Counted from the first letter of the stretch, positions 54,799-63,882 are shown. The stretch is DNA of 64,000 bases from JAGWRI01 sp963728785 (GCA_963728785.1 CAVSKV010000002.1:1736001-1800000), one strand, 5' to 3'. Numbers and translations are program-made. Notes: generated from the sequence alone by a model not told the origin.

Positions 54799-55605
54799 TT
54801 ATCCGGCGGCCCTGAACGCTGTTCGCACCCGGCCCGCATCGTCGATCAACGAAGGCAAATGGGGGCGCAGCCGAAGCATCCGGTCACGCAGGTAGTTGTG
54901 GTCCCCACCATCGATGATCGTTCCGGCTGCGTTGAGGGTCGGGTGGGTGAGGATCGCCATCGGTGATTCGGCTTTTCCACCCTGCTCGAAGTATCGCAAC
55001 GCGTCATCGAGGTCGCCCAGGTGGTTCACAAAGACGGAGCGCCGTCGCGCCACCTGCCGGATGAACAGCCAATCCTTGAGCCGGTGAACCAGGCCGTAGC
55101 CGGGGTCGGGGGATTTGGGCATCCGGATCCGTGCGATTCCCGCATCCTCGGCGATCGCGAGAATCAACCCTGCAAGATTGGGCTCCATGTGCAAATGATG
55201 ATGCGAGTCCAGATGGGAAATCGGGAATCCCGCATCGCGCAGCCGGGTGAGCTGCGCGCGCGTCTCAGCAGCTACGGCCCGGCGCTCGGCTCTCGACAGT
55301 GGCCAGAAGCCCCGGCCCTGGAGCGGGAACCGGAACGCTCCATCACGACAAAAGCGCGAGCAGTTGGCCATCTCGTCCGTGAGGGGCGGCCCATCGGTGA
55401 AGTTGAGGTGCAACCCGATTCGGTCGCCGAGCCCCTCCCCTAGTACGCGGGTCCGTGCGTCGTCGAATTCCCCAAGGTTCACGATCATGCTGGCATGGGT
55501 GATGTACCCATCCCGGAGTGCCTGAACGATGGCGAGATTGGTCTCCAGGCTGCAGCCGAGGTCGTCTGCCGTGACGATGAGGTTCGGGAGGAGGGAGGAA
55601 GGCAT
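54799..55605 (-). CDS. YdjC/ChbG/HpnK-family carbohydrate deacetylase
   Basis: 268 residues from ATG 55605. Metal-site motifs: IVTADDLGCSLETN (Asp-Asp), IGLHLNFTDG and the HLDSHHHLHMEPN cluster, then AILTHPTLN near the end. The family removes acetyl groups from N-acetylated sugars (chitobiose, hopanoid-linked GlcNAc). No chb operon or hopanoid gene is near, so the substrate is undetermined. It is convergent with iorB, 43 bases apart. Confidence 0.9.
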   Translation of the reverse strand: MPSSLLPNLIVTADDLGCSLETNLAIVQALRDGYITHASMIVNLGEFDDARTRVLGEGLGDRIGLHLNFTDGPPLTDEMANCSRFCRDGAFRFPLQGRGFWPLSRAERRAVAAETRAQLTRLRDAGFPISHLDSHHHLHMEPNLAGLILAIAEDAGIARIRMPKSPDPGYGLVHRLKDWLFIRQVARRRSVFVNHLGDLDDALRYFEQGGKAESPMAILTHPTLNAAGTIIDGGDHNYLRDRMLRLRPHLPSLIDDAGRVRTAFRAAG

Positions 55606-55748
55606 CGCGGTCGCGTGGGGGAACGGTCGTGTGTCGCCGACCGTCGCATCTGATGAGCGCAAAGATATGACGAAACCGCGCCGTGCGCAGTCCCCCGCGC
55701 CATCCCGCGGCAGTTTGCAGTTCCACCGCCAGACGCCAAGGGTCGCCG

Positions 55749-58241
55749 CTATTCGTAGCGCAACGCGTGCATCGGGTCGGTCTGCGAGGCACGCCGGGCC
55801 GGCAGATAGCCCGCGCCCAGGGCCACCAGCGTGAGAACGGCCGCTGCGAGGAGCGTGACGACGGGGTCGTAGCCCTGGAGCTGGTACAGCAGCGACTGCG
55901 CGCCACGTCCAAGCGCGATCGCCCCGCCAACGCCGATCAAGCCGCCAACCAGCGTCATCATGCCCACCTGTCGCAGTACCATGACGCGCACGCGGCGGGC
56001 ATCCGCGCCCAGCGCCATTCGGACGCCAATCTCACGCGTCCGTTGCGCCACCGAATATGCCAGCACGCCGTACAAGCCCACCGCGGCGAGCAGCGTCGCC
56101 AGGATTGCGAAGGCGGTGGACAGGGTGCCGATCATCCGGTCCAGGAAGACGTTCTCCTTCACTTGTTGCTCGAGGGTCTTGAGGTCTTCCACCGGGAGGT
56201 TCGGATCGAGCTTCTTGATCACGCCGCCGATGCCGCGCATGAGCTGATCCGGATCCCGGGCGCTTCGCATGTAGAAGGTGAGCGCGCCGAGCGTGGTATC
56301 CTGCTGCCAGGGAAGGAAGAACACGGGCGGTATCGAGTCCTTTACGTCACTGTACTTCGCATTCTTCGCGAGCCCGACGATCTCGATGTCGGCATCGCTG
56401 CCCCCTGTGGACATGTGCTTGCCGACCGCATCCCGCCCGAGGTTGAACTTCTTGGCGAATGCCTCGTTGACCACGGCCACCTTGGGAGATCCGGCGATGT
56501 CGGCTGTCGTGAAATCGCGGCCGGCCAGAATCGGAACGCCCATGACGTGGAAATAATTTGCGCCCACCTCGTTGAACCGTGAACCGGCGTCCACATCCGG
56601 GCCGCGCTTGAATCCCTCGACGTTGACGTCACTTCCCCAGTTGTCGCCGGCGAGAAGTGGCACGAGGGCTTCCGTCACGCCAGCCACACCGGGGAGTGCG
56701 CTCAACTCCTGATTCACGCGGCTGAAGAACACTGCCGAGCGTGCGGGCGTGTATCCATTGAGCACCGGCGATACCCCGAACGTCGCCACGTTCACCGCGT
56801 TGATGCCGAGGTCCACGTGGCTCACGTTGCGTAGACTCTTGATGAACAGACCGGCGGAGATGAGCAACGCCATGGACAGCGCGATCTGCGCCGTAACGAG
56901 CGACGTGCGGAACCGTGCCGTGCCGCGTGTGCCGGAGAGCTTTCCCGAGTTGTTACGCAGGGCGGTTACCAGATCGGGACGCGTGCTCTGCAGGGCCGGA
57001 AAGAGCCCGAACAGGACGCCGGTGCCGACGGACATGGCTGCCGCGAACCAGACCACCGACAGGTGCAATTGGAAGTTGAGCGTCTGCGCCGAATCCGGCG
57101 GCAGCATGGACATGATGGACACCAGGGTCCAGTGTGCGACGAAAATGCTCATCGCGCCCCCGATCAGGGCGAGCAGCACCGACTCGGTGAGCAATTGACT
57201 GATGATCTGCCGCCGGGTGGCGCCGAGGGAGAGCCGAACTGCCATCTCCATCGTGCGGCTAGCGCCGCGGGCGAGCAGCAAGTTGGCGATGTTGGCGCAG
57301 GCGATGAGCAGGACGATTCCGGTGATCGCGAACAGGAACAATAGAGGCGTCTCAGCGGTGTGTCCCAGATTGCTCTGGCCGCGGCGCCCGTCGTCCACGG
57401 TCAGCAGCTTTGCCTTGAACCGCGCCATGGTTGCGTCGCTCATTCCCTTCTGGAGCGGGGCCTCGACGTCGGTGATGATCGGGTGATAGAGCGTGTTCAT
57501 CGCGGCGCGTGCCTGGTCCATCGTCATGCCCGGCTTGAGCCGGCCGAAGACGTAGGCCCAGTAAGTCGTGCGGTTGGTGAACCCTTGCCAAGTCGGTATC
57601 ATGACGCCGCGCATCGAGAGCGGCACGTACACCGCCGGCCGCGAGCCAAGGGTGGTTCCCGTGAACCCCTCGGGCGTGACGCCGACGATCGTCATTGTCC
57701 GGCCATTGATCACGATCGGCTTGCCTACCACGCCCTTGTCCCCGCCCAAGTGGGCCTGCCAGTAGCCGTAGCTCAACACCGCAACGAAGTTGGCGCCGAT
57801 GCCCTGGTCGTCATTCGGCGTGAACAGCCGTCCGAGCGCCGGCGTGAGTTCGAGCGTTGGAAAATACGAGCCGGAAACCTGCTCCGCCTCGGTGTTCATC
57901 GTCTGGTCGCCATAGGCCACATTGGCCCCGAACAGCACGTGCCCGGCGAGCCCGGTGAATACGGTCTGCGCCTTCTCAAGGTCGCGGAACATCGAGTAGC
58001 TGAACACCGCTTCGCAGCCGCCCGCCTGGCCGCACGATTGCGAGCCGGGATTGGGGCCGGGTGCGCTCAGGTTTACGAGTTGCTCGGGGTGCGGCACCGG
58101 GAGGGGCTGGCGCAACAGTTCGTTGAACAGCGAATAGATCGCGGCGTTCGCACCGATGCCAAGGGCCAGCGACAGCGCGGCCACGGCCGTGACGAAGGGC
58201 GTCTTGAACAGCACCCGGAAGGCGAGCTTCAGTTGGGACAT
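55749..58241 (-). CDS. ADOP-type MacB/FtsX-like permease, short form
   Basis: 830 residues from ATG 58241. It starts QLKLAFRVLFKTPFVTAVAALSLALGIGANAAIYSLFN and has two MacB/FtsX repeats with the middle helices FLFAITGIVLLIACANIANLLLARGASRTMEMAVRLSLG, ending YLPARRASQTDPMHALRYE. The start has no N-terminal soluble region. Two extra Cys in SQSCGQAGGCEAVFSYS, in the first periplasmic domain, are absent from the other two and could form a disulfide. No PadR gene is adjacent. Confidence 0.92.
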   Translation of the reverse strand: MSQLKLAFRVLFKTPFVTAVAALSLALGIGANAAIYSLFNELLRQPLPVPHPEQLVNLSAPGPNPGSQSCGQAGGCEAVFSYSMFRDLEKAQTVFTGLAGHVLFGANVAYGDQTMNTEAEQVSGSYFPTLELTPALGRLFTPNDDQGIGANFVAVLSYGYWQAHLGGDKGVVGKPIVINGRTMTIVGVTPEGFTGTTLGSRPAVYVPLSMRGVMIPTWQGFTNRTTYWAYVFGRLKPGMTMDQARAAMNTLYHPIITDVEAPLQKGMSDATMARFKAKLLTVDDGRRGQSNLGHTAETPLLFLFAITGIVLLIACANIANLLLARGASRTMEMAVRLSLGATRRQIISQLLTESVLLALIGGAMSIFVAHWTLVSIMSMLPPDSAQTLNFQLHLSVVWFAAAMSVGTGVLFGLFPALQSTRPDLVTALRNNSGKLSGTRGTARFRTSLVTAQIALSMALLISAGLFIKSLRNVSHVDLGINAVNVATFGVSPVLNGYTPARSAVFFSRVNQELSALPGVAGVTEALVPLLAGDNWGSDVNVEGFKRGPDVDAGSRFNEVGANYFHVMGVPILAGRDFTTADIAGSPKVAVVNEAFAKKFNLGRDAVGKHMSTGGSDADIEIVGLAKNAKYSDVKDSIPPVFFLPWQQDTTLGALTFYMRSARDPDQLMRGIGGVIKKLDPNLPVEDLKTLEQQVKENVFLDRMIGTLSTAFAILATLLAAVGLYGVLAYSVAQRTREIGVRMALGADARRVRVMVLRQVGMMTLVGGLIGVGGAIALGRGAQSLLYQLQGYDPVVTLLAAAVLTLVALGAGYLPARRASQTDPMHALRYE

Positions 58242-58401
58242 CGCGCGGAAGGTCAGAGGAAGGTGGGGAGGGCGACTCTCGCCTTTGGACATCGAGCGCG
58301 CGCTGATGGTTGGCGGCACACGATCCTGACCGTACGTCCGGGTCCTCGAAATGGTTTTGCGGCCCCCGGGCCTCTCGCGGCCCATGCGTCCGTTCGAGAC
58401 A

Positions 58402-58438
58402 CGACCGGGCCTCGCGGATTCCCCGCGAGGCCCGGTCG
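58402..58438 (-). terminator. terminator-like perfect 16-bp hairpin
   Basis: CGACCGGGCCTCGCGG (58402-58417) pairs perfectly with 58423-58438 across a five-base loop. It lies between the TPR lipoprotein gene and the third ADOP gene, both minus strand, 49 bases after the lipoprotein stop. T-runs are poor on both sides. Confidence 0.6.
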
Positions 58439-58486
58439 CCGTTTCGCCCTTTGACTGTCTGACCGTCCGACTGCCCGATTCCTCCC

Positions 58487-59545
58487 CTACCGTCCACTAT
58501 CCGGCCGGATCTTGATCGGATCTCCCACCGTCGGGAGGATCGTGATGATACTGTCGAGTGTTACCCTTCCGGAATCCGGCTTCGGCGTGGACGGCTGCCC
58601 CCACATCTTCACCTTCAGCCGGAACTGCTCGGCCAAGTCCCGCACGTCCACCTCGTTCGTGGCCGTCGAGTCGGTGACGATGCCCTGCGTCCGCTCCAGG
58701 TTCTTCACAGCCTTCGTGAAGGTGGAATCGTCGCGGACGGCTGCCTCATACGCGTGCCTGGCCGCAACCGGATACCCCGACCGCTCGAGCGCCATGCCGA
58801 AGTTGTTCTGGAACAGGGGAGCCGTCGGCTTGAGCTGTACGACGCGGGCGAGCGGACCGAGCGCGTCCTTGAAGTCCCCCGAATCGAGCAGCAGTATGCC
58901 GAGATTGTTCAGCCCCCACAGATCCTCGCCGTTGCGCACGAGGAGCTGGCGGTAGGTCTCCTTGGCACCGTCCAGGTCGCCGGTCGCTGCCTGCGCCCGC
59001 GCCTTGAGCCGCCAGCCGTCAGCCGAAGTGGAGTCGATCCCCAGCCCCTTCTCCACGCGCTCCAGGGCTTCGGGCGCTCGCTGGAGATCGAGCAGCACGC
59101 GCGCCGAGTTGAAGTAGCTCTTGGCGAATGTGGGATCGATGTCGATGGACTTGTCCAACGCCTCCTCGGCGCGAGCGAAGTCGCCGGCCTTCCATGAGGC
59201 CAGGCCGAGCATGTAGAAGCCGAAGGCGTCGTTGGGCTTGGAGCCCACGTAGCGTTCGAACATCATCGCCGCCTCAGGATAATGGCCGGCCTTGAATACG
59301 TCATTCGCGTTAGCGTATGTCGCAGGCATTACGAAGTCGGAGTTGCCGGATTTCACCGGGCGGGCCGGCGGTGCGACGGTAGTAGTCGTCACGCGTTCGG
59401 TGGAACGCGGCGTGGCGGTCGCGGTGCTCCCCACGGGACGGGCCTCGGCCTTGTCGCCGCTGCATGCCGCGAGGGCGAAGGGCACGATGACGAGCGCGGC
59501 CCAGTAGAGCCGCGAGACACGGGTAGTGCGAGCGATGGTATCCAT
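58487..59545 (-). CDS. TPR-repeat lipoprotein
   Basis: 352 residues from ATG 59545 with a very good ribosome-binding site (GAGGAGG, six bases from the ATG). A lipoprotein signal (LYWAALVIVPFALAACSGD, lipobox LAAC) is followed by a Thr/Pro-rich linker. Then come seven or so tetratricopeptide repeats (for example ANDVFKAGHYPEAAMMFERYV, GFYMLGLASWKAGDFARAEEALDKSI and WGLNNLGILLLDSGDFKDALGPLARVV), ending in a polar tail. It should be anchored in a membrane and bind protein partners. Upstream DNA carries sigma-54 and activator-site candidates. Confidence 0.88.
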   Translation of the reverse strand: MDTIARTTRVSRLYWAALVIVPFALAACSGDKAEARPVGSTATATPRSTERVTTTTVAPPARPVKSGNSDFVMPATYANANDVFKAGHYPEAAMMFERYVGSKPNDAFGFYMLGLASWKAGDFARAEEALDKSIDIDPTFAKSYFNSARVLLDLQRAPEALERVEKGLGIDSTSADGWRLKARAQAATGDLDGAKETYRQLLVRNGEDLWGLNNLGILLLDSGDFKDALGPLARVVQLKPTAPLFQNNFGMALERSGYPVAARHAYEAAVRDDSTFTKAVKNLERTQGIVTDSTATNEVDVRDLAEQFRLKVKMWGQPSTPKPDSGRVTLDSIITILPTVGDPIKIRPDSGR

Positions 59546-59550
59546 GGAGT

Positions 59551-59604
59551 CCTCCTCATTGGGGGCGCTGGAGCGCCGTTGCGGTGGTGCGCCCAATGAG
59601 GAGG
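59551..59604 (-). promoter_or_regulatory. inverted repeat that can mask the ribosome-binding site
   Basis: CCTCCTCATTGGG (59604-59592 on the minus strand) is the perfect 13-base complement of CCCAATGAGGAGG (59563-59551), which contains the ribosome-binding sequence of the TPR lipoprotein gene. Inside the loop, GGCGCT-CC-AGCGCC forms a second small hairpin. RNA reading in from upstream would hide the ribosome-binding site. Confidence 0.7.
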
Positions 59605-59619
59605 CAAGAGGACGGCCAA
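59603..59619 (-). promoter_or_regulatory. candidate sigma-54 (-24/-12) promoter
   Basis: The minus-strand sequence TTGGCCGTCCTCTTGCC has TGGC-N7-TTGC, that is GG-N10-GC, the required sigma-54 spacing, with the conserved TGGC and TTGC both intact. The start would be near 59592, about 47 bases before the ATG. The gene just upstream encodes a sigma-54 activator. Confidence 0.6.
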
Positions 59620-59702
59620 CAACGCGTCGGTAGCGGGAACGCCGTAAGTCATTGGCCGAACGCCGGTTGTAGGAGTAGGGACGATCGGGCCACCGAGGTG
59701 CG

Positions 59703-59752
59703 GTGTCCGTGCGGACACGAATGCCGGCTGCGCGGCGTGTCCATTGGAACAC
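59703..59752 (-). promoter_or_regulatory. two activator-binding dyads (upstream activating sites)
   Basis: The first dyad is GTGTCCG-N2-CGGACAC (59703-59718), perfect 7-bp arms. The second, 59737-59752, is GTGTCCA-N2-GGAACAC on the plus strand, matching the same arms at five of seven positions. Centres are 34 bp apart, about three helical turns, and lie roughly 120 and 150 bases before the predicted sigma-54 start. Confidence 0.55.
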
Positions 59753-59763
59753 GGGGACGGCGT

Positions 59764-61122
59764 TCAGCTGCCTTTCTGAATCCCCAGCCGCCGCATGATC
59801 TTGAGCAGACTCGCGTGGTCGGCCAGCCCCAGCGCCGCGGCCGTGCGGGTGATCTGCCACTCATGGCGTTCCAGCGCGCCAAGCACGATCTTCCGCTCGG
59901 CCTCCTCGCGCAGGGCCTGGAACGAGTGGTCCTCACCGCGATCTGCCGTGGCCGGCGGCTCGCCCCGGAGTTCGGGCGGCAGGTGCTCGACCCGTATCAC
60001 CTCGCCGTCGGCTGCCACGACGCTGCGCTCGATCACGTTGCGGAGCTCGCGTACATTGTTGCGCCGCCAGCCGTATTGGACCAACGCCTCGCGCGCTTCT
60101 GGCGCCAGCCGCTTGGGCAGCACGCCGAACCGCTGGCACGTTTCCTCGACGAATCGCTCGGCGAGCACGGGCACGTCTTCGCGCCGATCGCGCAACGGTG
60201 GCACGCGCAGCACGTGTACGTTGAGGCGGAAGAGCAGGTCCTCGCGGAATTCGCCCGCGCCGATCAGAGCGTCCAGATCACGGTGCGTGGCTGCCACGAC
60301 GCGAGCAGCGACCGGAATATCCCGTGTACTGCCCAGGCGGGTCACCGTGCGCTGTTCCAGAGCGCGCAGCAGCTTGGGCTGCACCGTCAGTGGGAGTTCG
60401 CCAATCTCATCCAGGAACAGCGTGCCGCCTCCAGCGGCCTCGAACGCGCCCTTGCGCAGACCGACCGCGCCGGTGAACGCACCGCGTTCGTGGCCGAATA
60501 ATTCAGTCTCCACCAGATGCTCGGGCAGTGCCGCGGAGTTGATGACCACGAACGGCCCCGCTGGGTTGGCCCCGAGGCGGTGAAGTTCGCGCGCCACCAG
60601 TTCCTTGCCAGTGCCGCTCTCGCCCAGAATGAGAACCGCGCTCGGAATGGGTGCCACGCGGGCGATGGCATCGCGCAGTTCGTCCATGGCGGCGCTTCGG
60701 CCGGCGAGACTCGACTCACCCAGCCGTTGCTGCAGGGCAAACACCTCGCGCCGCAGGTGGTGGCGCTCGATGGCGTTGACTACTTCCTGCGCCACTCGCT
60801 CCATGGGCTCGGCCTTGTCGATGAACCCGGCAGCGCCCAGCCGCACGGCCTCGATGCAGCGGTCGAAGTTGCCGGTGCCCGTGTAGACGATTACCGGTGT
60901 GTCTACGCCGTGATGCCTGAGCGCGCGCAACACCTCGAAGCCGTCCATCCCCGGCATCTCGAGGTCGAGCAGCATGCAGTCGATCGGTTCGTTGCGCAGC
61001 GTCTCGACGGCCTCGGCCCCATTGGTCGTGACGGACACGTCATGCCCGCCAATACGCTTCAGATCATACGCGTATTGCTCGGCGAGTGGGGCGACGTCGT
61101 CGACAACGAGGATAGCGCTCAT
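59764..61122 (-). CDS. sigma-54-dependent response regulator, NtrC family
   Basis: 452 residues. Receiver domain (about 1-120) with phosphorylation Asp53 in MLLDLEMPG. The AAA+ domain has the Walker A GESGTGKE (near residue 168), the sigma-54 contact loop GAFTGA (near residue 217), the Walker B GTLFLDEIGELP and the arginine finger region REDLLFRLNV. The C-terminal Fis-type helix-turn-helix is in EWQITRTAAALGLADHASLLKIMRRLGI. All parts needed to open sigma-54 promoters are present. It follows the kinase gene by seven bases, so it is its likely partner. Confidence 0.96.
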   Translation of the reverse strand: MSAILVVDDVAPLAEQYAYDLKRIGGHDVSVTTNGAEAVETLRNEPIDCMLLDLEMPGMDGFEVLRALRHHGVDTPVIVYTGTGNFDRCIEAVRLGAAGFIDKAEPMERVAQEVVNAIERHHLRREVFALQQRLGESSLAGRSAAMDELRDAIARVAPIPSAVLILGESGTGKELVARELHRLGANPAGPFVVINSAALPEHLVETELFGHERGAFTGAVGLRKGAFEAAGGGTLFLDEIGELPLTVQPKLLRALEQRTVTRLGSTRDIPVAARVVAATHRDLDALIGAGEFREDLLFRLNVHVLRVPPLRDRREDVPVLAERFVEETCQRFGVLPKRLAPEAREALVQYGWRRNNVRELRNVIERSVVAADGEVIRVEHLPPELRGEPPATADRGEDHSFQALREEAERKIVLGALERHEWQITRTAAALGLADHASLLKIMRRLGIQKGS

Positions 61123-61129
61123 CGAGTGC

Positions 61130-62782
61130 TCACGCGGCGGGAATATCTATCGTAAATGTACTTCCACGGCCCGGCGCCGTGTCCACCTTGATCGAGCCGC
61201 CGAGGTCGGTAAGCAGCCGGCGAACTACCGAGAGTCCGAGCCCGGTGCCTGAGGGCTTGGTGGTATAGAAGTCGTCGAATGCCCGGTCGAGTTGTTGGCG
61301 GGTCATGCCGCGGCCCGTATCAGTGATCGTGAACCGCACCCGCCGCTCCGCGGCCTTGCCCAGCGACTCGGCGGTGATCATCACGTCACCGGGGTTGCCG
61401 TCCAGCGCATCCACGGCGTTGGACACGAGATTCTCGAGAACGCGACGGAGCACCACGGCATCAGACCGCACGTCGGGCAGACCGGCGGGGATGCGCGTCA
61501 GCACGTGAACGGCGTCGGCATTCACGCCGCGCGCGACCTCCAGCGCCACCGGTCCGGGGTCGCACGACGACCGGTCGAGTGACGGCGAGAGTCGCGCGTA
61601 ATTGCGCGCCAGGTCGTCCAGGTACTGCACGCTCGATTCGAGCGTGCCACGGCGCTCCTCGTAGATGGCGGCGAGTTGGGCCGGCTGCTGTTCGGCGATC
61701 TGCGAGAGGTGCCGGAGCACGTTGCGGATAGGGGCGAGGCCGTTCTTAATGTCGTGATTGACCTGGCGGGCCAGATCGCCCGTGGCGGCGAACCGTTCCG
61801 TCTCGCGCAGCCGCGTGGCGCTGGTGCGCAGGCGCACGGTCATGGCGTCGAGCAGTCGGGACAGGGCGCCTATCTCGTCGCTGCGATCGTTGCCGAACTT
61901 CTGGTCGAGGCGATCGAGATCCACCTTGGCGGTCTTGGCGGCGAGATCGGCGATCGGCTTGGACATGCGGTTCGCCAGCAGCACGCCCACCAGGACCGCC
62001 GCGATCAGCGTACTGCCTAGCGTGATCAGGAGCCACCGGTTCACGCCCTCCTTCAACGCACGTGCCGGACCGAGGTCCTGCGTAAGTACGACGTTAGCGA
62101 TGTTGTCGGTGCCGTCCTGATCGTCAAAGAAGGGAACCCGGATTTCGCCGACCATGTCAGCCGGTGCGGCCGCGGCGCGCGCTACGAACGCCGTCGCGAT
62201 CTGCGGATCACGTGATAGCTGGGCTACGGTCGCCGAATCGAACGCCCGCCCGCCGACGAGCATGAACCGCCGGGCGCCGACGGTGAAAGAGTCGATTGCC
62301 GCCAGCGCGCGCACCGCGCCCTCCGGCGTGCGTGCCGAGACGATAGCCCAACCGCCGGGGGCCGCGGCGAGTGCCGAAGGCAACGCGGGATCGAGCCGGC
62401 CGAAGTCGTTGCGAAACTGGCCCGAACTGAGGATTCGCCCGGTGGAATCCTGCACCTGGAGAATCGCCAATCCGCCCAATTCCGTGGTGTTTCGCGCCCA
62501 GTCGAGCAGCCACCGGTGCTCTGGCGAGTTCTGATCGACAAGCGCGATGCGAAATCGGTTGTCGCCGGCGAGATCGGCGGCAAGCGATTGCAACCGTGCA
62601 TGGCCGGTGGCCGCGGCTTGTGCGAGTTCGGTGTTCACCGAGGCGGTTACGCTTGCCACGCGGCGCGCCGCTTCGTGGTCCAGTTGCGACGTCATCTCGC
62701 GGCGCACGCCGTAACCGAAGATGAGTAGCGGCGCGAGTGCGATCACGCTGAAGGCGAGGGTGAGGCGCGTACGAAACGTCAC
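61130..62782 (-). CDS. membrane sensor histidine kinase
   Basis: 550 residues from a GTG at 62782 that overlaps the stop of the upstream lipoprotein gene (GTGA). There is one membrane helix at the N-terminus (LTLAFSVIALAPLLIFGYG) and one near residue 245 (WLLITLGSTLIAAVLVGVLLANRM). Between them is an extracytoplasmic domain of about 220 residues. HAMP follows, then the phospho-acceptor His in RQVNHDIKNGLAPIRNVL (near residue 342), N box VLENLVSNAVDAL and G boxes DTGRGMT and GTGLGLSVVRRLL. It phosphorylates the NtrC-type regulator. The NHDIKN version of the H box is the NtrB/AtoS-like subclass. Confidence 0.94.
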   Translation of the reverse strand: MTFRTRLTLAFSVIALAPLLIFGYGVRREMTSQLDHEAARRVASVTASVNTELAQAAATGHARLQSLAADLAGDNRFRIALVDQNSPEHRWLLDWARNTTELGGLAILQVQDSTGRILSSGQFRNDFGRLDPALPSALAAAPGGWAIVSARTPEGAVRALAAIDSFTVGARRFMLVGGRAFDSATVAQLSRDPQIATAFVARAAAAPADMVGEIRVPFFDDQDGTDNIANVVLTQDLGPARALKEGVNRWLLITLGSTLIAAVLVGVLLANRMSKPIADLAAKTAKVDLDRLDQKFGNDRSDEIGALSRLLDAMTVRLRTSATRLRETERFAATGDLARQVNHDIKNGLAPIRNVLRHLSQIAEQQPAQLAAIYEERRGTLESSVQYLDDLARNYARLSPSLDRSSCDPGPVALEVARGVNADAVHVLTRIPAGLPDVRSDAVVLRRVLENLVSNAVDALDGNPGDVMITAESLGKAAERRVRFTITDTGRGMTRQQLDRAFDDFYTTKPSGTGLGLSVVRRLLTDLGGSIKVDTAPGRGSTFTIDIPAA

Positions 62783-63780
62783 GGGGCGTGCCTCCGGGTG
62801 AACCAGAGCTGTCCGTTGCGCGCGATGTAGAATGCCGCGCCGCTTCCGCGTCGCACGAGCACGCGCGCGCGCGAGTCGATCAATGGAATGGCCGAGTACC
62901 CCGGTGGTACGGGCCCCGGGGCGCCGCAGACCATCGGCGTTTTGCGAAGAGGCGTGTTGGCGGGGAGTGCCTCGTGTTCCGCCGTGACCCCTCCCCCGAT
63001 GCGTCCCGCGGCTAGCGCGTCCGCAATCGAGTCGTGGGGGACGGGGCGGATGCTCCAGGAACCGCGGGCGAGATCGACGGAGATCCATGCCGGCCGCATA
63101 CCCGATGCGGCGAGTGCTACCACGCGCTCGGCAAGTTGACGGGCGGTCGGGTCACCGGCATCGTAGCCGAGCACCGGAGGGAACTGGAGGCGCGCGCCGT
63201 TTCCCGGCGTGATGCAGCTGCTGTCGCTGAGCCAGGGAAATGGAGGCACGGCGCCGCGGGCGTCCCCCTGGACGGCATCGTGCGCCAGCGCATCGCGTTC
63301 GTCGATGGTCGGCATCGCGGTCGTCGAATCGGCGTCTGGCGCGAACAGCAGGTAGGTGCGGTTCCAGGGGAGTGCGCGGCTGAAGTAGTAGTCAAGGCGG
63401 GCCGCGTAGGCCAGCACGTCGGGGTCACGCGTCACTACGACGTCCGGGCGGCGGCCGTTGGTGCCGGGAAGCCCGCGATCGAGCACGTCGCGCAGGTCAG
63501 TTCCCGGCGCGAGAGTCTCGAGCACCACGGCGGCAGGAGGCAGCAGCGCTCCGTCGGGCATGACATCGCCGGTGCACTCGAACACAAACAAGTCCGGGCG
63601 CGCCGGCTCGGGATCGATGACGTGCAGGGTGTCGGTATCGGCAGCCGTGGTGTCGGCCACGTAACATGGATCCGCAGATGAGCCGGCGGGCGCTGGCGCG
63701 GCGCCGACTCGACTGGCGCCGGGGGCACCGGCACATGCGGCCAGCGCCACCAGTGCACTGAGGGCGGCGAGACTCCGCAT
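62779..63780 (-). CDS. lipoprotein of unknown function, probably linked to the sensor kinase
   Basis: 333 residues from ATG 63780. A lipoprotein signal (LAALSALVALAACAGAPG, lipobox LAAC) is followed by an Ala/Pro linker. The body (DPCYVADTTAADTDTLHVIDPEPARPDLFVFECTGDV) has a possible four-cysteine pattern (C at about 41, 70, and two later, DSSCITPG and PMVCGAPG), and no family is recognised. The gene overlaps the kinase start by four bases, so coupled translation is likely. A periplasmic helper of the kinase's sensor domain is a plausible guess from context only. Confidence 0.7.
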   Translation of the reverse strand: MRSLAALSALVALAACAGAPGASRVGAAPAPAGSSADPCYVADTTAADTDTLHVIDPEPARPDLFVFECTGDVMPDGALLPPAAVVLETLAPGTDLRDVLDRGLPGTNGRRPDVVVTRDPDVLAYAARLDYYFSRALPWNRTYLLFAPDADSTTAMPTIDERDALAHDAVQGDARGAVPPFPWLSDSSCITPGNGARLQFPPVLGYDAGDPTARQLAERVVALAASGMRPAWISVDLARGSWSIRPVPHDSIADALAAGRIGGGVTAEHEALPANTPLRKTPMVCGAPGPVPPGYSAIPLIDSRARVLVRRGSGAAFYIARNGQLWFTRRHAP

Positions 63781-63882
63781 CGGGGCGTCGCGGCTGGTCG
63801 CGTGTCGGACTCGGGGCGGGCGCATCGATTCGAAGCTACGTGGGGTGGTGCCGTCCATCCAGCCGCCGGTGCAGCGGGCCTG

